A DNA stretch of 64,000 nt from Volvox africanus (lineage: Eukaryota > Chlorophyta > Chlorophyceae > Chlamydomonadales > Volvocaceae). The notes beneath the pieces are model-generated. The model made no database searches. It was not told the DNA's origin and worked only from the letters and a program-made list of their open reading frames with translations. This document shows, in pieces, positions 13,008 to 24,522 of the stretch. Every line of letters begins with the position of its first letter. The first letter of the stretch is position 1. Location of the stretch: the NCBI GenBank assembly GCA_030268105.1, contig BSDZ01000079.1, positions 2,857,501-2,921,500 of the forward strand. Reading direction: 5' to 3'. Both the position numbers and the translations under genes were made by a program.

Positions 13008-15164
13008 TCAGAGCTGCTTCGACTTCTTCGGCTTCAGTAAAAGAGAAACCGTCCAGTAATAGTTGAGACCCGTCAAGGCCGTTTGAAAAATGGGCGTTGT
13101 GAGGATGGGGTTCCAAGGTGTGCCGCACGCCCGAGTCTCTTTCTGCCACTCCTCATAGAAGACCCAAATCAGGTACCTGCAGCCGCCAGTGGTGAGGTGG
13201 AGCCGAGGACGGGCTGCTCGTGCTTTTGGAGTTTGAAACAGACAGGTATCCTGACAAAACAACCCGCGCCCTAATGGGATTCGCCGAATACCTAAGATAC
13301 GTTACATTTCACTTCAGGCTAAGACCTTGTGCCATATCAGGCATTTGAGGCTAGCGTGTTGCACCACGTTCATCAGTTGCGAGAACTCACTTTCGCAACT
13401 CCGTGTAGGTTTCCACTTACGAGGGCAATGCGCAGCAGCGGTAGAGCCTCCAGTGCGCAACTGCTTTGGTACGTACTCCGTCTTCACGTCCTATCAGCAC
13501 CACCCCGCTACTCAGCAAGCCATCTTACCTTAAATGCGCGTGCCCCAGCCTCAACATCGCCCCTTACTTCATGCCTACCCAAACCCTTTGGCATCTATCA
13601 CTCCCTAGCCGTGAGGTTGAACCATTCCCTGAAAACCGACTCACGGGTAGTAGATGTTCCGGAGGAGCACCCAGGTGGCATAGAACAGCACCTCCAGGAC
13701 CACAGATCGCACGGTACGTTTGGCTATGAGCAGCCACGTGTTCACCTGGGCCAACGCAGCGGCAACCATGAGGCTTTCTCAATCTTAGGGTTCCCCATCA
13801 GGGGTCTATGACACGTCTTTAAGTTGAAGTATCATAGGCATGTAATACATTACTTGATTAGGGTTGTGCTTCTAAGTTCACATTTAGAACGTCAGCTCTT
13901 GCTCGTCCTAAAATGTACTATTGTTCGTCGATTTGAATGTGACTCTTGACGGTAGTCACATGGGAAGTCAAAGAGAGAGCGAAATGACCAACTAGCTAGG
14001 CACTAGGCACTCGGCGTGGCGAAAGCATGTGGGCTTTTGGATAGGGAACGCCACAAGGGCGGCGCGAAGCCAACCCACCTCCACGAGCATGCAGTACGAC
14101 ATGCACCATTCGTACTGTGGGTAGTGGTACGGGATAAGCACGTACAACGCTGTAATTACGTGGTGAGCCAGAATGACAAGTGGGGACTTCACGGAGCGGG
14201 GCACCACGCCAACGTAGATCTGGGGGTATTGCCGAGGAGGGAGGGGAGACCGGGAATCCGCGGGTGATAAGATTTGGGAGCAGACAGGGTTTGAACGAGT
14301 TAGCGTTGTGTGGGCAGCGCAATGTGTGAAATTGCTTCACGCGTGCCTTCGATACACAACACCAATCTGAAGGCAACAAGCAATACAGGCAATAACTTAT
14401 GATAACACAGAACATGAACTTCGCGGGTCAAGGCACAGGACACTGCTGTCACCAAGGCCCACGCCTGGGACCACCTGACCTGCGACCCACCAGGTCAGCT
14501 ACAAAGTAGAGCATTGTGCTTAGGTAGAAGATTTGGAAGCCCCGACCCGTGGCCAGATAATAGAAGTTGCTAGCATTAAGCCAGGCAATGGAAACAAGGT
14601 TGAAGATGTCCTGCGAAGGACAACTCCAGGGGCGGCGCGGATATCTCAAGGCCTGGATGAGATAGCATGTAAATGTTCGCAGAGTGAAACAGTAATTTGA
14701 CACGTGGCATGCACGGGGACTAACGAGGGGGGAGCCGCGCGGGTGTTAGGTCAGGTGTCGCAGTCGGGTTGCTGTCAGCGGGGCTCCGCGAGGCACACGC
14801 TTGGACCCTTGCAGCTCGTGGAAAGCAGGCATCATGCCGTTCCATTACTGTCGTGTTACCAAGCTGTCACGATGGGTTTAAGGCTTGTTTTGCGCCAGCA
14901 AGCCTGAGGGTGCTATACATCCTAATGCGCACGTCAGCTCAATATTCGGGATTGTGTGCATTTACGGGGAGGTGCGAATTATCGCTCCATAACATGTGCT
15001 AGCAACCTGGCACTTACATGGTACACAACTACCGGGGGCAGCTTGCCGCTGGAGTCGTTCGCGCCTCTCCTGGGCACCTCGCTAACTTCCGATAACTCTG
15101 TAATCGCTGACGTCCCGTCCAATTGAGCAGGTTTGGCATGCTTAATGGCATCCGATGAAACCAT
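13008..15164 (-). CDS. TLC-domain multi-pass membrane protein (TMEM56/TLCD-like)
   Basis: Five exons join with exact phase: 15164-15018, 14610-14491, 14219-14079, 13745-13645, 13176-13008; 225 residues. The start ATG sits in ACCATGG. After a polar N-terminus the protein is a series of membrane segments: FNLVSIAWLNASNFYYLA, FYLSTMLYFVADL, SPLVILAHHVITALYVL, WCMSYCMLVEVNTWLL, LEVLFYATWVLLRNIYY and a last one at GLNYYWTVSLLL, ending in a lysine-rich tail KPKKSKQL. The AHH pair, the VEVNTW stretch and the segment order fit the TRAM-LAG1-CLN8 fold, found in ceramide synthases and lipid-sensing ER or plasma-membrane proteins. The short size and lack of a Lag1 motif argue for a TMEM56/TLCD-type protein rather than ceramide synthase. 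The dilysine-like end suggests ER retrieval (inference). Confidence 0.8.
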
Positions 15165-16344
15165 GGTGACGCCCGCCGGCACAGGTATTCCTCTTGATTA
15201 AAGTCACGCTGCATCACGCGACGGGAGATCAATAAAGAGATATAATAGGAATCCATTCAACCCCGTAGGAGCTACCTTCCACGTCCGACCGGCCTGTCGT
15301 GCCACGGGAGAAACTGACTGTGACAGCCTTGTTCAGCGCGAGAAGTGCTTAACCTTGCCAGCTATATATGTGCTGCTGTCATCTAGGAAGAAATTTATGT
15401 TTTGATCTTTGCTTTTATCCTCTTTGCTTTTCAGTCGGCACGTGCTGTAACCAAAACAGGGGCTTAAACTTAAGCGATAAGCTTATTACGAACCTTAAAG
15501 TATGGTATTACCAGGACCGCCGCTACTAGGAAAGCTAACCAAATGCGAACAATGGAATTTAGAGAGGGATATGCCGTAAATAGTCCTCACCCATATGATA
15601 CTCGCTCGTATGATACTATTGTTCCTCTTATAAATAAAACTACATCAAGGGAAATTACGGTGGGTTCAAGACCATATGATACAGGCGCGATGCGATGAGT
15701 AACGCAAGGCAGCACAAACCGCCCATCTGGGCGCGAGGTCCCAGACCATTCGTTCTTCAAAGGCGAGGACGGCTGTGGACAGGAGAATAAAGTATTTAAA
15801 GGTTGCAATATGGAGGAGATTATGACGAATGCTATGTGGCGCTATCGCGCGAGATTACAAAGAGCAGTTAGATTCGAGCCCGATGCTCATGTAAGGACTT
15901 CTTCATAAGATTGTATCCATCAAACATCATATGTTTCTCTTTTTTCGGCAGTCATGATGTTCCGAATGTTCTTATAGGACACACAGAAGCTATCGGCAGT
16001 CACCCGTGCATATTCCTCCCCTCCACATTGACGAGTAATTGCCCACAGTTTATACCCATCTCACACAACGCACGCATCTGGTGTTGGCCCCTCTCCGGCC
16101 AATTACAACGCATAACAGCAAGAACAGCGAACTCTAAGCGTAGCCGCCGTTTTCCGTTCCACCTGCAAAATCCGGAATTGGCGCGTCTCAATACTGCACG
16201 CCCCGTATCTTGTGCTGGCTTTCAAGGACTTGCTCCCTCAGAAACCGAGCGCCACGCATCACCATCAGAATTCTCGTTCATCATATGATGCCAGCTCTCC
16301 TGCGACAAAACAAACTGTTACGTTGACACACACACCCAACGTAA
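15165..16344. other. No gene seen; TLC 5' flank and Mpv17-like 3' flank
   Basis: Both neighbours are on the minus strand, so this 1.2-kb interval should contain the promoter of the TLC gene and the 3' untranslated region of the Mpv17-like gene. Open frames (plus 15911-16288, minus 15587-15808) carry no recognisable domain. No repeat was noticed. Confidence 0.4.
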
Positions 16345-17852
16345 TTAAGTGCGCTTTCCGCCGCAGCATGACTTCTTAGCTGGAGCTGCAGCAGGCGGCT
16401 CTATTGCTGCCGGTGCAACTGCAGCCGCCGCTGGTGCTGGCGTCGGTAGGTTGCTGGTGTACGACAAGTAGGCTGTCCACAGGACACCGCATGTGGACAT
16501 ATACAGAACCTGATACTTGAGCGGCACGCAGTAAAAGTTGAGGCTAGCGGCGGGGATCCAGAATTTCCAGCCTGCGCCGTGATAGAGGAACGGTCGGGTT
16601 CAGTTAGGCCGGCCTGGCCGTGCTCGCACTCATGAGCTCCTTTTGATATATCAGCAAACGGAAAACCGTGCTCGCCGCAGGTAAGTTAGAGCCGTCTAGG
16701 ACATGTGGGCCTTCGGGCTCGCGAATGCATGTGCCTGGTGCTTCGTATAGGACCGGACGCCGCAAATTCGGAAATAAGACATTGCTGTCTTTCTGTACGG
16801 CTTTAGTTGGCTGTAATTCCAAGGTGCTGAAGTAGCCCCGCTATGCCACTATCTGCGTGCCGGCACACTCTTCCAATTGAATCGGACGTTGATAGATAAA
16901 ACCCCACGCCGGACCCTCGCACACACACCCTTTAAGTCGTTCTCACCGTTCTGCATAGTGGGCCATAGGTCATCCCGAATCTTAGTGGGGATGGCGTCCG
17001 CCCTGCCCAGAAGGGCTAGGTTGTACGTGAACACAGTGCTGAGCGTGATGGGCGCCAGGATGAGCTGGTTGGCCGCCACCTATACCCATAGAAGCTCGAG
17101 GAATCAAGAAGTGCAGATAGTCCAATCCCAATGGAACAGGCGGGTTACCGAGCCACGACCGGTGGGATTAGTTCAAGCTGCTGGCATCTATGCTATGCAA
17201 CATGCTCCAGTAACGCCTAGTACGAAGGTGTGTGCGTATGTTGGCGTGCACCAGTGATCCACGTCCGTCCTCCTGCGCCTATTTATGCGGGTCTTAGCAT
17301 GGGCGGATGTGAACTGGCCCCTGCCCTGGCCCGTCGAACCTTGCTGAGGAAGTTGGTTGTGTTCTTCACGGGCATGAGCCAGTCCAGCAGGTTGTACCAA
17401 TAGTACTGGCAGGGCCCGTACCAGGAGAATCCGTAACCAAACATGCGCGCCGTGCGCACGGGATCGTAGGCCGGCGCGGGGCGACCCTCGCGCGAGGCTG
17501 CCTGGCTAATAAGGGCCTGCGCCAGCAGGTCACCAACGGCGGACAGCCCACCTGAAGTAACGGCTGCTTTCAGCGGCGCTTCCCATCCCTACGGGTTATG
17601 CGAAGGTAAGTTGTTGCCTTGTTCGCTGTCGTCGCCGACACTGCAGGTCGATGACATAGGGTGCTTATGAAGTCAACAGACGTCACTCACTGCGACTTTT
17701 TCAATATAGCCTGCACGACCACTAGAACCTGGCCCAGACGAAGATGAGCTTGACGTGCGACGCACATCCCTTCGGTCCTTCCGTAGTCGGCCCAAGTTGG
17801 TTCTTCCTCCCCAGCCATTTGCCCCACCAATAATAAAAGAAAACCCATGCAT
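16345..17852 (-). CDS. Mpv17/PMP22-family organelle membrane protein
   Basis: Four exons in phase (17852-17691, 17588-17340, 17079-16947, 16571-16345) give 256 residues. The basic, Ser-rich N-terminus (about 45 residues) may be an organelle-targeting peptide. The Mpv17/PMP22 core follows: APLKAAVTSGGLSAVGDLLA, RTARMFGYGFSWYGPCQYYW, then VAANQLILAPITLSTVFTYN, LWPTMQNG and WKFWIPAASLNFYCVPLKYQ, the diagnostic W-x-P-x-x-x-x-x-F-x-x-V-P motif. It ends with a low-complexity Ala/Pro tail and KKSCCGGKRT. Family members form channels or pores of mitochondrial, peroxisomal or plastid membranes; which organelle cannot be told here. It is divergent to the gene at 18115, with 262 bases between the two ATGs. 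Confidence 0.87.
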
Positions 17853-18114
17853 TCTCTTATGTTTAATCCAATAAGCTGAAATAAGCAGTTTATTTACGAA
17901 TGGTAGAGCAATAATTCTTGACTGAGCTGTACGGAAATTAAAACCGCAAGCTAACTAGATGAACAAGAAGAAAGCCTTGCAAGCCATAAAACGACTTTCT
18001 AATCTTATCGTTTATCATTTGAACGCCGTTGCAGCTGTCGTTGGCAGTCATAGCTGTCGTAAGTGAACTTACCTGGGTAACTAAGGAGCCGATTTCGTTC
18101 ATAAACCATAGTAC
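17853..18114. promoter_or_regulatory. Short divergent intergenic region
   Basis: Only 262 bases separate the start codons of the Mpv17-like gene (minus) and the orphan gene (plus). Both promoters and leaders must be compressed here, unless there is a leader intron. It is noticeably AT-rich around 17830-17960. No named element was recognised. Confidence 0.35.
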
Positions 18115-19212
18115 ATGAACAGTGATGATGACTCGAGAGATAGCTTCAAATTTAATTCAAAAGTTTGCACGTTGCTCCAGAAGCCAAAGCAGGCTGCAAC
18201 CTTGCCTTCTCGGTCAAGCCTCAAGCGGCTGGTCGGGAATGCTGTGGTGCAGCGCCTCCGCCACGAAAACCATAAACTTGCTGTTGAAGAATTCCTGAGG
18301 GAGCCGGCAGAAGGGCATAAGGTATCACAAGAAGCAGCCCTGAATCACTTTGTGCGCCGGAATTACAACTCGTTGCAGAGTCGTGAGATGATGGAAAAGG
18401 AGGCGAAGCAGACGGTCCGGCTGCGGCGCGAGCCTTTCACCCAGCTACTCGCCAAGGATATCAGTCGGCGACACCTTCGCACTGCACAACGGTACGACAC
18501 TGGTAGCAAGTACCCAGACGTCGCTGACAAGCCCTACCAGCACGGTCCTGAGGCGCGGGACCCACTGCTCACTCTCATGCAATCTCGCAAGCTGCTGGCC
18601 ATGGCGGACGTGCTCTTGGTGCACCCTGGCTCTGTACGCGTGGGCCCGCAACCCAGCGATGCAGCGGTGGTGACCGACCGTAATGCAAGCTCACACATCT
18701 ATGATAATCTGGACAACAATGAACTGCTGAAGTGCGGTAGTTGTTCCGTTCCGGGATATTATTTGGTGCCTTCCCTGGACGCAACACGTTATGCACTAGC
18801 AACCTTTAGTCCCCGCAGCAGCCACGGGGCTGTTGGCATGGCTGGCGTCGATGATTTGCCAGGTGCGCCTCCTGGACGCATGCAGCAAGGGGACGCGGGC
18901 CAGGACGTTGGCTGGAGTGACCGGGAAACCTTGGAAGCCATCATTCCAGATGGAGATACGAAAAACAGTTTGGGCAGAGGGGCACAGCGCAATTCATCAC
19001 CAACTGCTGCGCGGCAGGTGACGACGTCTGATTTTTTTACCAGCCCCAAGGAAGCGGGGACGTTGAGAATTTACCGTGAGGAGATGCCGGTCACAGTGCA
19101 GCAGAGGTTGTTGGCCGACAAGTTGGAGGAGCTATTGGCTGCTTCGCGCGGCCTGTTTGCACAGGTCGAGAACGTCCTTGGGCCCCAAGCATCCTCCGGA
19201 GCTCTGCGGTAG
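18115..19212 (+). CDS. Single-exon gene of unknown function, 365 residues
   Basis: A 365-codon frame starts at ATG 18115 and ends at TAG 19212 with no intron needed. It is the longest frame in the area and has no competing frame on either strand. The product is soluble, without signal peptide or membrane segment. The N-terminal half is basic and helical (SLKRLVGNAVVQRLRHENHK, LRREPFTQLLAKDISRRHL); the middle has LLVHPGSVRVGPQP and CGSCSVPGYYLVPS; the C-terminus is helical again (LLADKLEELLAASRGLFAQV). I do not recognise a family. A TGTAA motif 237 bases after the stop fits a real transcript. Lack of introns is unusual beside multi-exon neighbours and could mean a retrocopy or a lineage-specific gene. 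Confidence 0.6.
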   Translation: MNSDDDSRDSFKFNSKVCTLLQKPKQAATLPSRSSLKRLVGNAVVQRLRHENHKLAVEEFLREPAEGHKVSQEAALNHFVRRNYNSLQSREMMEKEAKQTVRLRREPFTQLLAKDISRRHLRTAQRYDTGSKYPDVADKPYQHGPEARDPLLTLMQSRKLLAMADVLLVHPGSVRVGPQPSDAAVVTDRNASSHIYDNLDNNELLKCGSCSVPGYYLVPSLDATRYALATFSPRSSHGAVGMAGVDDLPGAPPGRMQQGDAGQDVGWSDRETLEAIIPDGDTKNSLGRGAQRNSSPTAARQVTTSDFFTSPKEAGTLRIYREEMPVTVQQRLLADKLEELLAASRGLFAQVENVLGPQASSGALR

Positions 19213-19448
19213 CTATTGTGCAGGATACTGGTTCCAGGGCAACCGTACATGCTTGCAAGCAACGTCTCGGTACCCATTGGCTGCTTGGCATCATCGGGCC
19301 CCTATAGGGAGTGCGACTTGATCCGGTGAGCTTGCCTGGGACTGCCTTTACAGCACGGCTGGCAGTTAGGTCCATGACCCGCTTCCGCTGAATTCACCAG
19401 AAGTGAGTTGCGAATTAAGGACGTTCGCTGCTGGTCCTCTGGATTAAC

Positions 19449-19453
19449 TGTAA
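19449..19453 (+). terminator. TGTAA polyadenylation motif of the 18115-19212 gene
   Basis: TGTAA is the usual polyadenylation signal of volvocine nuclear genes. This copy lies 237 bases after the stop codon, a plausible 3' untranslated length. A five-base match can occur by chance. Confidence 0.35.
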
Positions 19454-19870
19454 CATATTCTTAATTCAAGGTGTTATTTTGTGAGGAGGCGGTCTCAAGC
19501 TTCGAAAGAGACATATGGTTAGCCGGAACGGGGGTACACGCATGATGCCAGGTGCACTCTCATCCCACATATGTATCCAGTCTAAATGATGTCTTGTACT
19601 GTGAAAGAAAATAACATGCTCCGCTACTATATAGCAATCGCTCCAATTATCAACACGCGTCGTGTACTGGAAACGTGTAATTTTTTTGTTCGCCTTTGCG
19701 AATGGACAGTTGGGATGCAAGTGAACCGTGGGTCCTTGTCCTGAACCTGTAAGCGGTCGTCCCAGTGGCAATGCTGCAACGGTATACTGGACAACAAAGG
19801 CAGGCGCAATGGTCCCAATTGGACACGCACAAATGAGGGGCAGACGCGTAATAGCGCAACACAAGCCAAA

Positions 19871-20354
19871 GCGGACTGGCACCCTGACGTCATGGAATAG
19901 AATCAGACTCTCCAAACCATATGCAGCTATCCTATGGTCCCGGAAGCCATCAACATAATCCAACAAACAGTTAGCCGCAAACCCTGTTGCATGTCAAGCG
20001 CCTCCCAATGTCCGCACCCCAGCAAACAGCCCTATCATCCACAACTAATAGAGTTCATCCAGTTTAAATTTTAGTCCTAGTCCCTATCCTATGGTGATGT
20101 GGTCGAAATTCAGCGGACTGGCACCCTGACGTCATGGAATAGAATCAGACTCTCCAAACCATATGCAGCTATCCTATGGTCCCGGAAGCCATCAACATAA
20201 TCCAACAAACAGTTAGCCGCAAACCCTGTTGCATGTCAAGCGCCTCCCAATGTCCGCACCCCAGCAAACAGCCCTATCATCCACAACTAATAGAGTTCTT
20301 TCAGTTTAAATTTTAGTCCTAGTCCCTATCCTATGGTGATGTGGTCGAAATTCA
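19871..20354. repeat. Two tandem copies of a 242-bp unit
   Basis: Bases 19871-20112 and 20113-20354 are the same 242-bp unit head to tail, beginning GCGGACTGGCACCCTGACG and ending GGTCGAAATTCA. The only differences I see are a few bases near the end (TTCATCCAG against TTCTTTCAG). The unit has no long open frame and no obvious terminal inverted repeat. The near identity indicates a recent tandem duplication or a two-copy satellite. The remaining sequence between 19213 and 20677 shows nothing else I can name. Confidence 0.92.
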
Positions 20355-20677
20355 CCGACCTGTGCTCTAAGAGAGCCGGCGGCATCTATTCGCCACGAGA
20401 CGTCCCCTGAACCACAGCCGGGTGCAGGCAGCATGCTGACGATCTGTGGGCCGGTACCTTGAGCAGCCGCTCACGAGCGCTTCCTTTTAGGCCCCAAGCT
20501 AAGCAGTGCTGTTCAGATCCTTCATCGGCAATGGTATGAATGCACTGCGTAGGCAAAGACACGTCGTTCCAGCAGCAACCTACCAAACGCCGCCCCCACC
20601 TACTGCCGCACAGCACGGCCGCCGAATGTATGCCACCCGGCATGATATGTGCTGTCCTTAAAACAGGCGACGGCTGC

Positions 20678-21166
20678 CTAACGGACGCCTAACTCTGCTC
20701 GTATCCTGTCTACTAGCTCTTGGGCCAGCTTATTACCGTGTCCAAGCAGATGGCCAGTGCCGCCCACCTGCGCCCCGCACTCATTGCATGTGGAGGCCTG
20801 CGTCGGGCTTCCGCATTCTCCAACGAAGTAGACGTGACTGTTGGGGCACCTGCGGGGTGGAAGAGGATGGTCAATATGAGGGGCAGGCGAGAATCATATC
20901 GTTCCCACGACCGTTAAGTTAGCGCTAGTATTTAGCTACGGTGACACCCTCTCTGGTTGGACCACTCACATGAAGACGTGGCTGCTGAGCCACGCGACTG
21001 GGTCCCGGCCGCAACACTCCGCTACTGCAACTGCCAGCAAGACTTCCCACTGCTCTCGGGTGGAGACCTGCGCCGGAACCATCATGCCGCAAACGCCAAC
21101 ATTTTCAAACATGGTTTTAGAGACAACACGGAGAATTCCTTCATGGATGAGAGCGTTGCGGAAGAC
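20678..21166 (-). CDS. 3' end of an RZ-type zinc-finger gene (RNF213/ZNFX1-like), probably a fragment
   Basis: Two exons in phase (21166-20970 and 20849-20678) end in TAG. The last exon encodes CPNSHVYFVGECGSPTQAST then CNECGAQVGGTGHLLGHGNK, the pattern of the RZ zinc finger (C, H, C, C ligands with CPxGHPYxIGxCG and CxxCGxxIGG). This domain closes RNF213/mysterin E3 ligases and ZNFX1 helicases, which act in lipid-droplet and antiviral or RNA-silencing defence. The preceding exon is a helical stretch (VFRNALIHEGILRVVSKTMF) ending WLSSHVFM, as expected just before an RZ finger. A further upstream exon is possible around 21590-21450 (KIRILGPRFLSLREYYGIVK). The next gene's 3' end at 21949 leaves no room for the thousands of residues normal for the family, so this is a truncated copy or a small stand-alone RZ protein. 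Confidence 0.68.
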
Positions 21167-21948
21167 CTGATTTACTGCCACACTTCGCGTGTGCCAGGCT
21201 GATCCAGAAGCATCATCTAGAATATTAATAAAAGCTCTGGCAGAAGCTGCTTAATACAGCCTTCAGAAAGTAACTTAGCAAAGGACAGGATAACAGTAGC
21301 GCTACAAGCAGGAACATGGGTGCGCAAACCTGTTGTCGGAAAGCGTAATTCGACCCATGGACCCTCGACATGGCTCCTCCGGCTATCGTGTAGAGCTTCG
21401 GAAATGCCAATTACAAAACGGGCATGAAATTTTGCAACTTATGCTTGGGCCTGAGTGAGCGGACATGAAGAAGGCGACGAGTCCGTAATGCATGCAAACG
21501 TCCTTCACGATGCCGTAGTACTCTCTCAGGCTAAGGAACCTTGGACCAAGGATCCTTATTTTATTGGTGACAGCGCTGAAGCTTGTAGAAGTGCAGCAGG
21601 CTCTGAAGCCTGATATCACATGCAAAGAACGGTTTTAAAAGATTCAACGCACGCACGCCTGATGTGACGTTCTAGTACTCGCCACAGTGCGTTCCAGTCT
21701 CACAATTATGAAGCCAAGCGACATACCATACATTCATATGACATTGTCATCAGACACAATATGAAATCAGAGTTAAGAAACAACGTGGAAAACGGTTGTA
21801 CACACCTAGCTGCAACATAACAAGTACGCACCTATAAGGGCGCAAATACCTCTCAAACGCCTGCACAGCTCAGGTCCAACAAGCTAACAGACGAGACCTG
21901 CATCTGTATACCTGTGCAATGCCACATGGCCTGGCCTCGATGGTGCCT

Positions 21949-24522
21949 CTAGCTACAGCGCTCATCCTGTTGCATCTCATCGTCACCAAGCCCCCCGTCC
22001 CTCCCCCAGTCATCCTCGTCGGTCTGCCGGGGTCGAGCACGGAAATGACGTTGCCCTCCTCCCCTCCGCGTGCAGCTCCTCATGACATTCATTCGTGATG
22101 CCACAGCGTCTTCTCCGTTCCCTGGTCCCTCAACCTCATCGCCCTCCATAACGAACACCCCCCGGGAGATCCCCAGCACTCCGGAAATGACCCCATCAGG
22201 CGGCCCCCTTTCCCCGCTGTCGCCATGCTGTCGGGAAGGCTGATCCTCTTCCTGCGGCCGCGGCCGCGGCTGCAGTTCCTGCTGCCGCGCTGCACGCGGT
22301 CGGAACGCGATGCCGCTGCCGAAAGTGGTCTCGACGCGTTCAGGGTCGTGCTCCACAAGTGACGCGGCCTCAACGGCTTGCCGTGCCTGCGCCAGCCCCT
22401 AGCGGACAGAATTAGGAACAAATGACCCAGCTTGCATCATGACGAGCCTAATGCAAACCAAACAGCTACGCCAAAGTATGTGACAACGCATCAAAAGGAG
22501 TAATTGAAGCTTAAAACATGCCTGGCAAGCGTATCACAACGGACATAATTTAGTAAATTGGAAGTAGCTATTGATTGAGCGCAGGGACGTGCACGCACGC
22601 AGATAGTCCCAGGTAGGCCCCTCCTAACATGTCCGTCACTCCCTCCAATTGCCCATACCCTAGGGCGTACCTGCCGCATCTCATTTTCGCCCTCACGGTC
22701 TTCGCCCAGTGCCAATCGTCCGTTGCCACCACCGCCACCACCTAACATGCCGCCGTTGCGACCGTTGCGACCGTTGCGATTATTAGTTGATCGATCTCCT
22801 CCACCGACCACCAACTCTTCATCCAGCGTGTACATGATATACTTGTGGGGGTTGCGCACGTGGTCGGGTACGAATCCCCGCCGCTGCCAGTCCAATCGTA
22901 TTTGGCCACCACCGTGGCCGCGGCCCCGGGCACCACCATCATCGCCGCCGCCGCGACCACTACCTCCATTTGCTGGGAGTGTGTGGCCATTGGACCCGTT
23001 GACATGACCATTGGGGAACCCGTTGCCAGCGGGCGTGGAGTCAACGTCTGAAGACCTGCCGGCGTTGGGGGTTCGGAGCCGTCCACACCTCATGGCCACC
23101 GAGATGCGCTTAAACAGCTATCTGCTCGAGTCCACAGCTGAGCAAACGAAAATAAAATACATGTTGTGCACCCGGCAGGCTTTCTGGCTCTTGGGATTAT
23201 CGCCATTAAACGATAACACTGCGTTCCTGACCCGACCTACCTGCCAGACGCAAAGTCAGCCCACTGCACCCGACGCCCCCCACGCTGCCGAGGTGGCTGT
23301 GGTGAAGGCACCGGTGGCGCCGTTGCTGGTCCCGATGGCTCATGAATTATGGCCGATCCAGCGCCGCTGGCCAAAGACGATATGCCCGATCGGGATGTCC
23401 TTGTATCGGACGCAATCCGCGGTCCGCCATCGTAGTCCACCACCACCACATCTCCTGGCGCGTCGGGGTCGGTGCTCCCTCCCGCGGTCGTCGCCTGCAT
23501 CATTTCGACGTCAGCATACCCTGACTGCTGCAGTTGCACCCGATGCTGTTGCTCGGCTTGCAGATGCTGTTGCTCAACCGGGACCCATAATGCCGCCGCC
23601 GCAGCGCCACTTCTACCTCGCTTCCGTGAGGCTGCCGCTCCGCTCCCCTTGCCTCCATCACCAGCCGAGACGGGGCTGCTGTCCATCTCGGTGGGTGCCA
23701 TAGCGGCAGCGGTGTCTGATACACCATTAAGTCCAGTATCTGGCATCCTAATATCCATCTCCTGCTGCTGTTCCTCGCCCTGCTGCTGCCATCGGCCATG
23801 CATACGCTCCCAGGCACTGTCCAATGGCACCTGCGGAAAAAATCAGGCCACAAGTCACCCTAACGCTACGAAGGTTAAAGCAAACATGAAGCCAGGTGCA
23901 ACGGTTGACGCAGCGCAACATAAGGTACTGATCCTGAAAGAATTGCACGATGCCCCCAAATTTCTTGTCTCGGGACCTGCGCCTTCCTTGCCACAGATAG
24001 CCCTGCGCGTCCCACCTCCGTGAAACCTGGTGGTTTGGCATCCCTTAGACGATTGCGCAGGTCCATCGTGCCAGTTGCGACCCGGTCATATTCATCCTCC
24101 TCAGCTTCCGCTTCGAAAGCGCGGCGGGATGACAAGGTTGCTCGCATCCGCTCGCGTTCTCTAGCCGCCCGAGCCTCGCTCTGCTCGCGTCCAAGGCCGG
24201 CCTCCTCAGCGTCCGCATCTGGGTCGGCGCGTTCGAGCTGTGGCATGGGGTCCCGTGAAGCATCACAACCATTCTCATCGTCCGAGTCCACCAGCTGGCT
24301 GGGCATCAGGGGTTTCAAGCCTTCGTTGGGATCCTCCTCGTCGCTACTGTAGTTATACTCTTCAATGCCGCCACCGGCTTTAAACGGCTGGATGTCCTGG
24401 CGTAACGACCATCCGCCAGCGGCAGCTGGAGGGCCAAGCGAACCGAAGACTGCATCCAAGCGTGTCGACAGACACGCATCCTTCAAATCTGGCCGCTGAG
24501 AAATGGGTATGCCTTTCGACAT
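21949..24522 (-). CDS. TSSC4: TSSC4-like protein (U5 snRNP assembly factor)
   Basis: Four exons join with exact phase: 24522-24016, 23830-23241, 23088-22671, 22398-21949; 654 residues from an ATG. Near the N-terminus LSTRLDAVFGSLG matches the short first motif of TSSC4 proteins, and FVPDHVRNPHKYIMYTLDEE in exon 3 matches their second (VPDYVxHPxxWxxYSL). Between and after them the protein is low complexity: acidic (YSSDEEDPNEG), Gln-rich, Gly/Asn-rich (NGRNGRNGG) and Arg-rich. TSSC4 is a chaperone for U5 snRNP assembly that binds PRP8 and SNRNP200 in animals. The algal protein is about twice the animal length because of these inserts. The acceptor of exon 3 (CCATGAG) is weak but is the only one that keeps the phase. 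The N-terminal match is short, so the family call rests mainly on the second motif. Confidence 0.65.

Noticed and set aside
12525..13040. 171-codon plus-strand frame and a 110-codon minus frame (12668-12997) on the other strand
   Set aside because: They overlap each other and the last exon of the TLC gene, show no domain and have no phase-compatible splice partner.
13420..13460. Small splice-bounded exon candidate (acceptor AAAGCAG, donor GTAAGT) inside the last TLC intron
   Set aside because: Its 40 bases break the phase, whereas joining 13645 directly to 13176 restores phase and the family sequence NIYYPYLIWVF.
15840..15890. TTCGAGCCC-like box suggestive of a tRNA gene
   Set aside because: No acceptor stem, anticodon arm or A box could be folded around it.
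22723..23007. Proline-rich plus frame (and many Gly/Arg-rich minus frames after 61536)
   Set aside because: These are antisense shadows of Gly/Asn/Gln-rich coding exons, produced by strong base skew.
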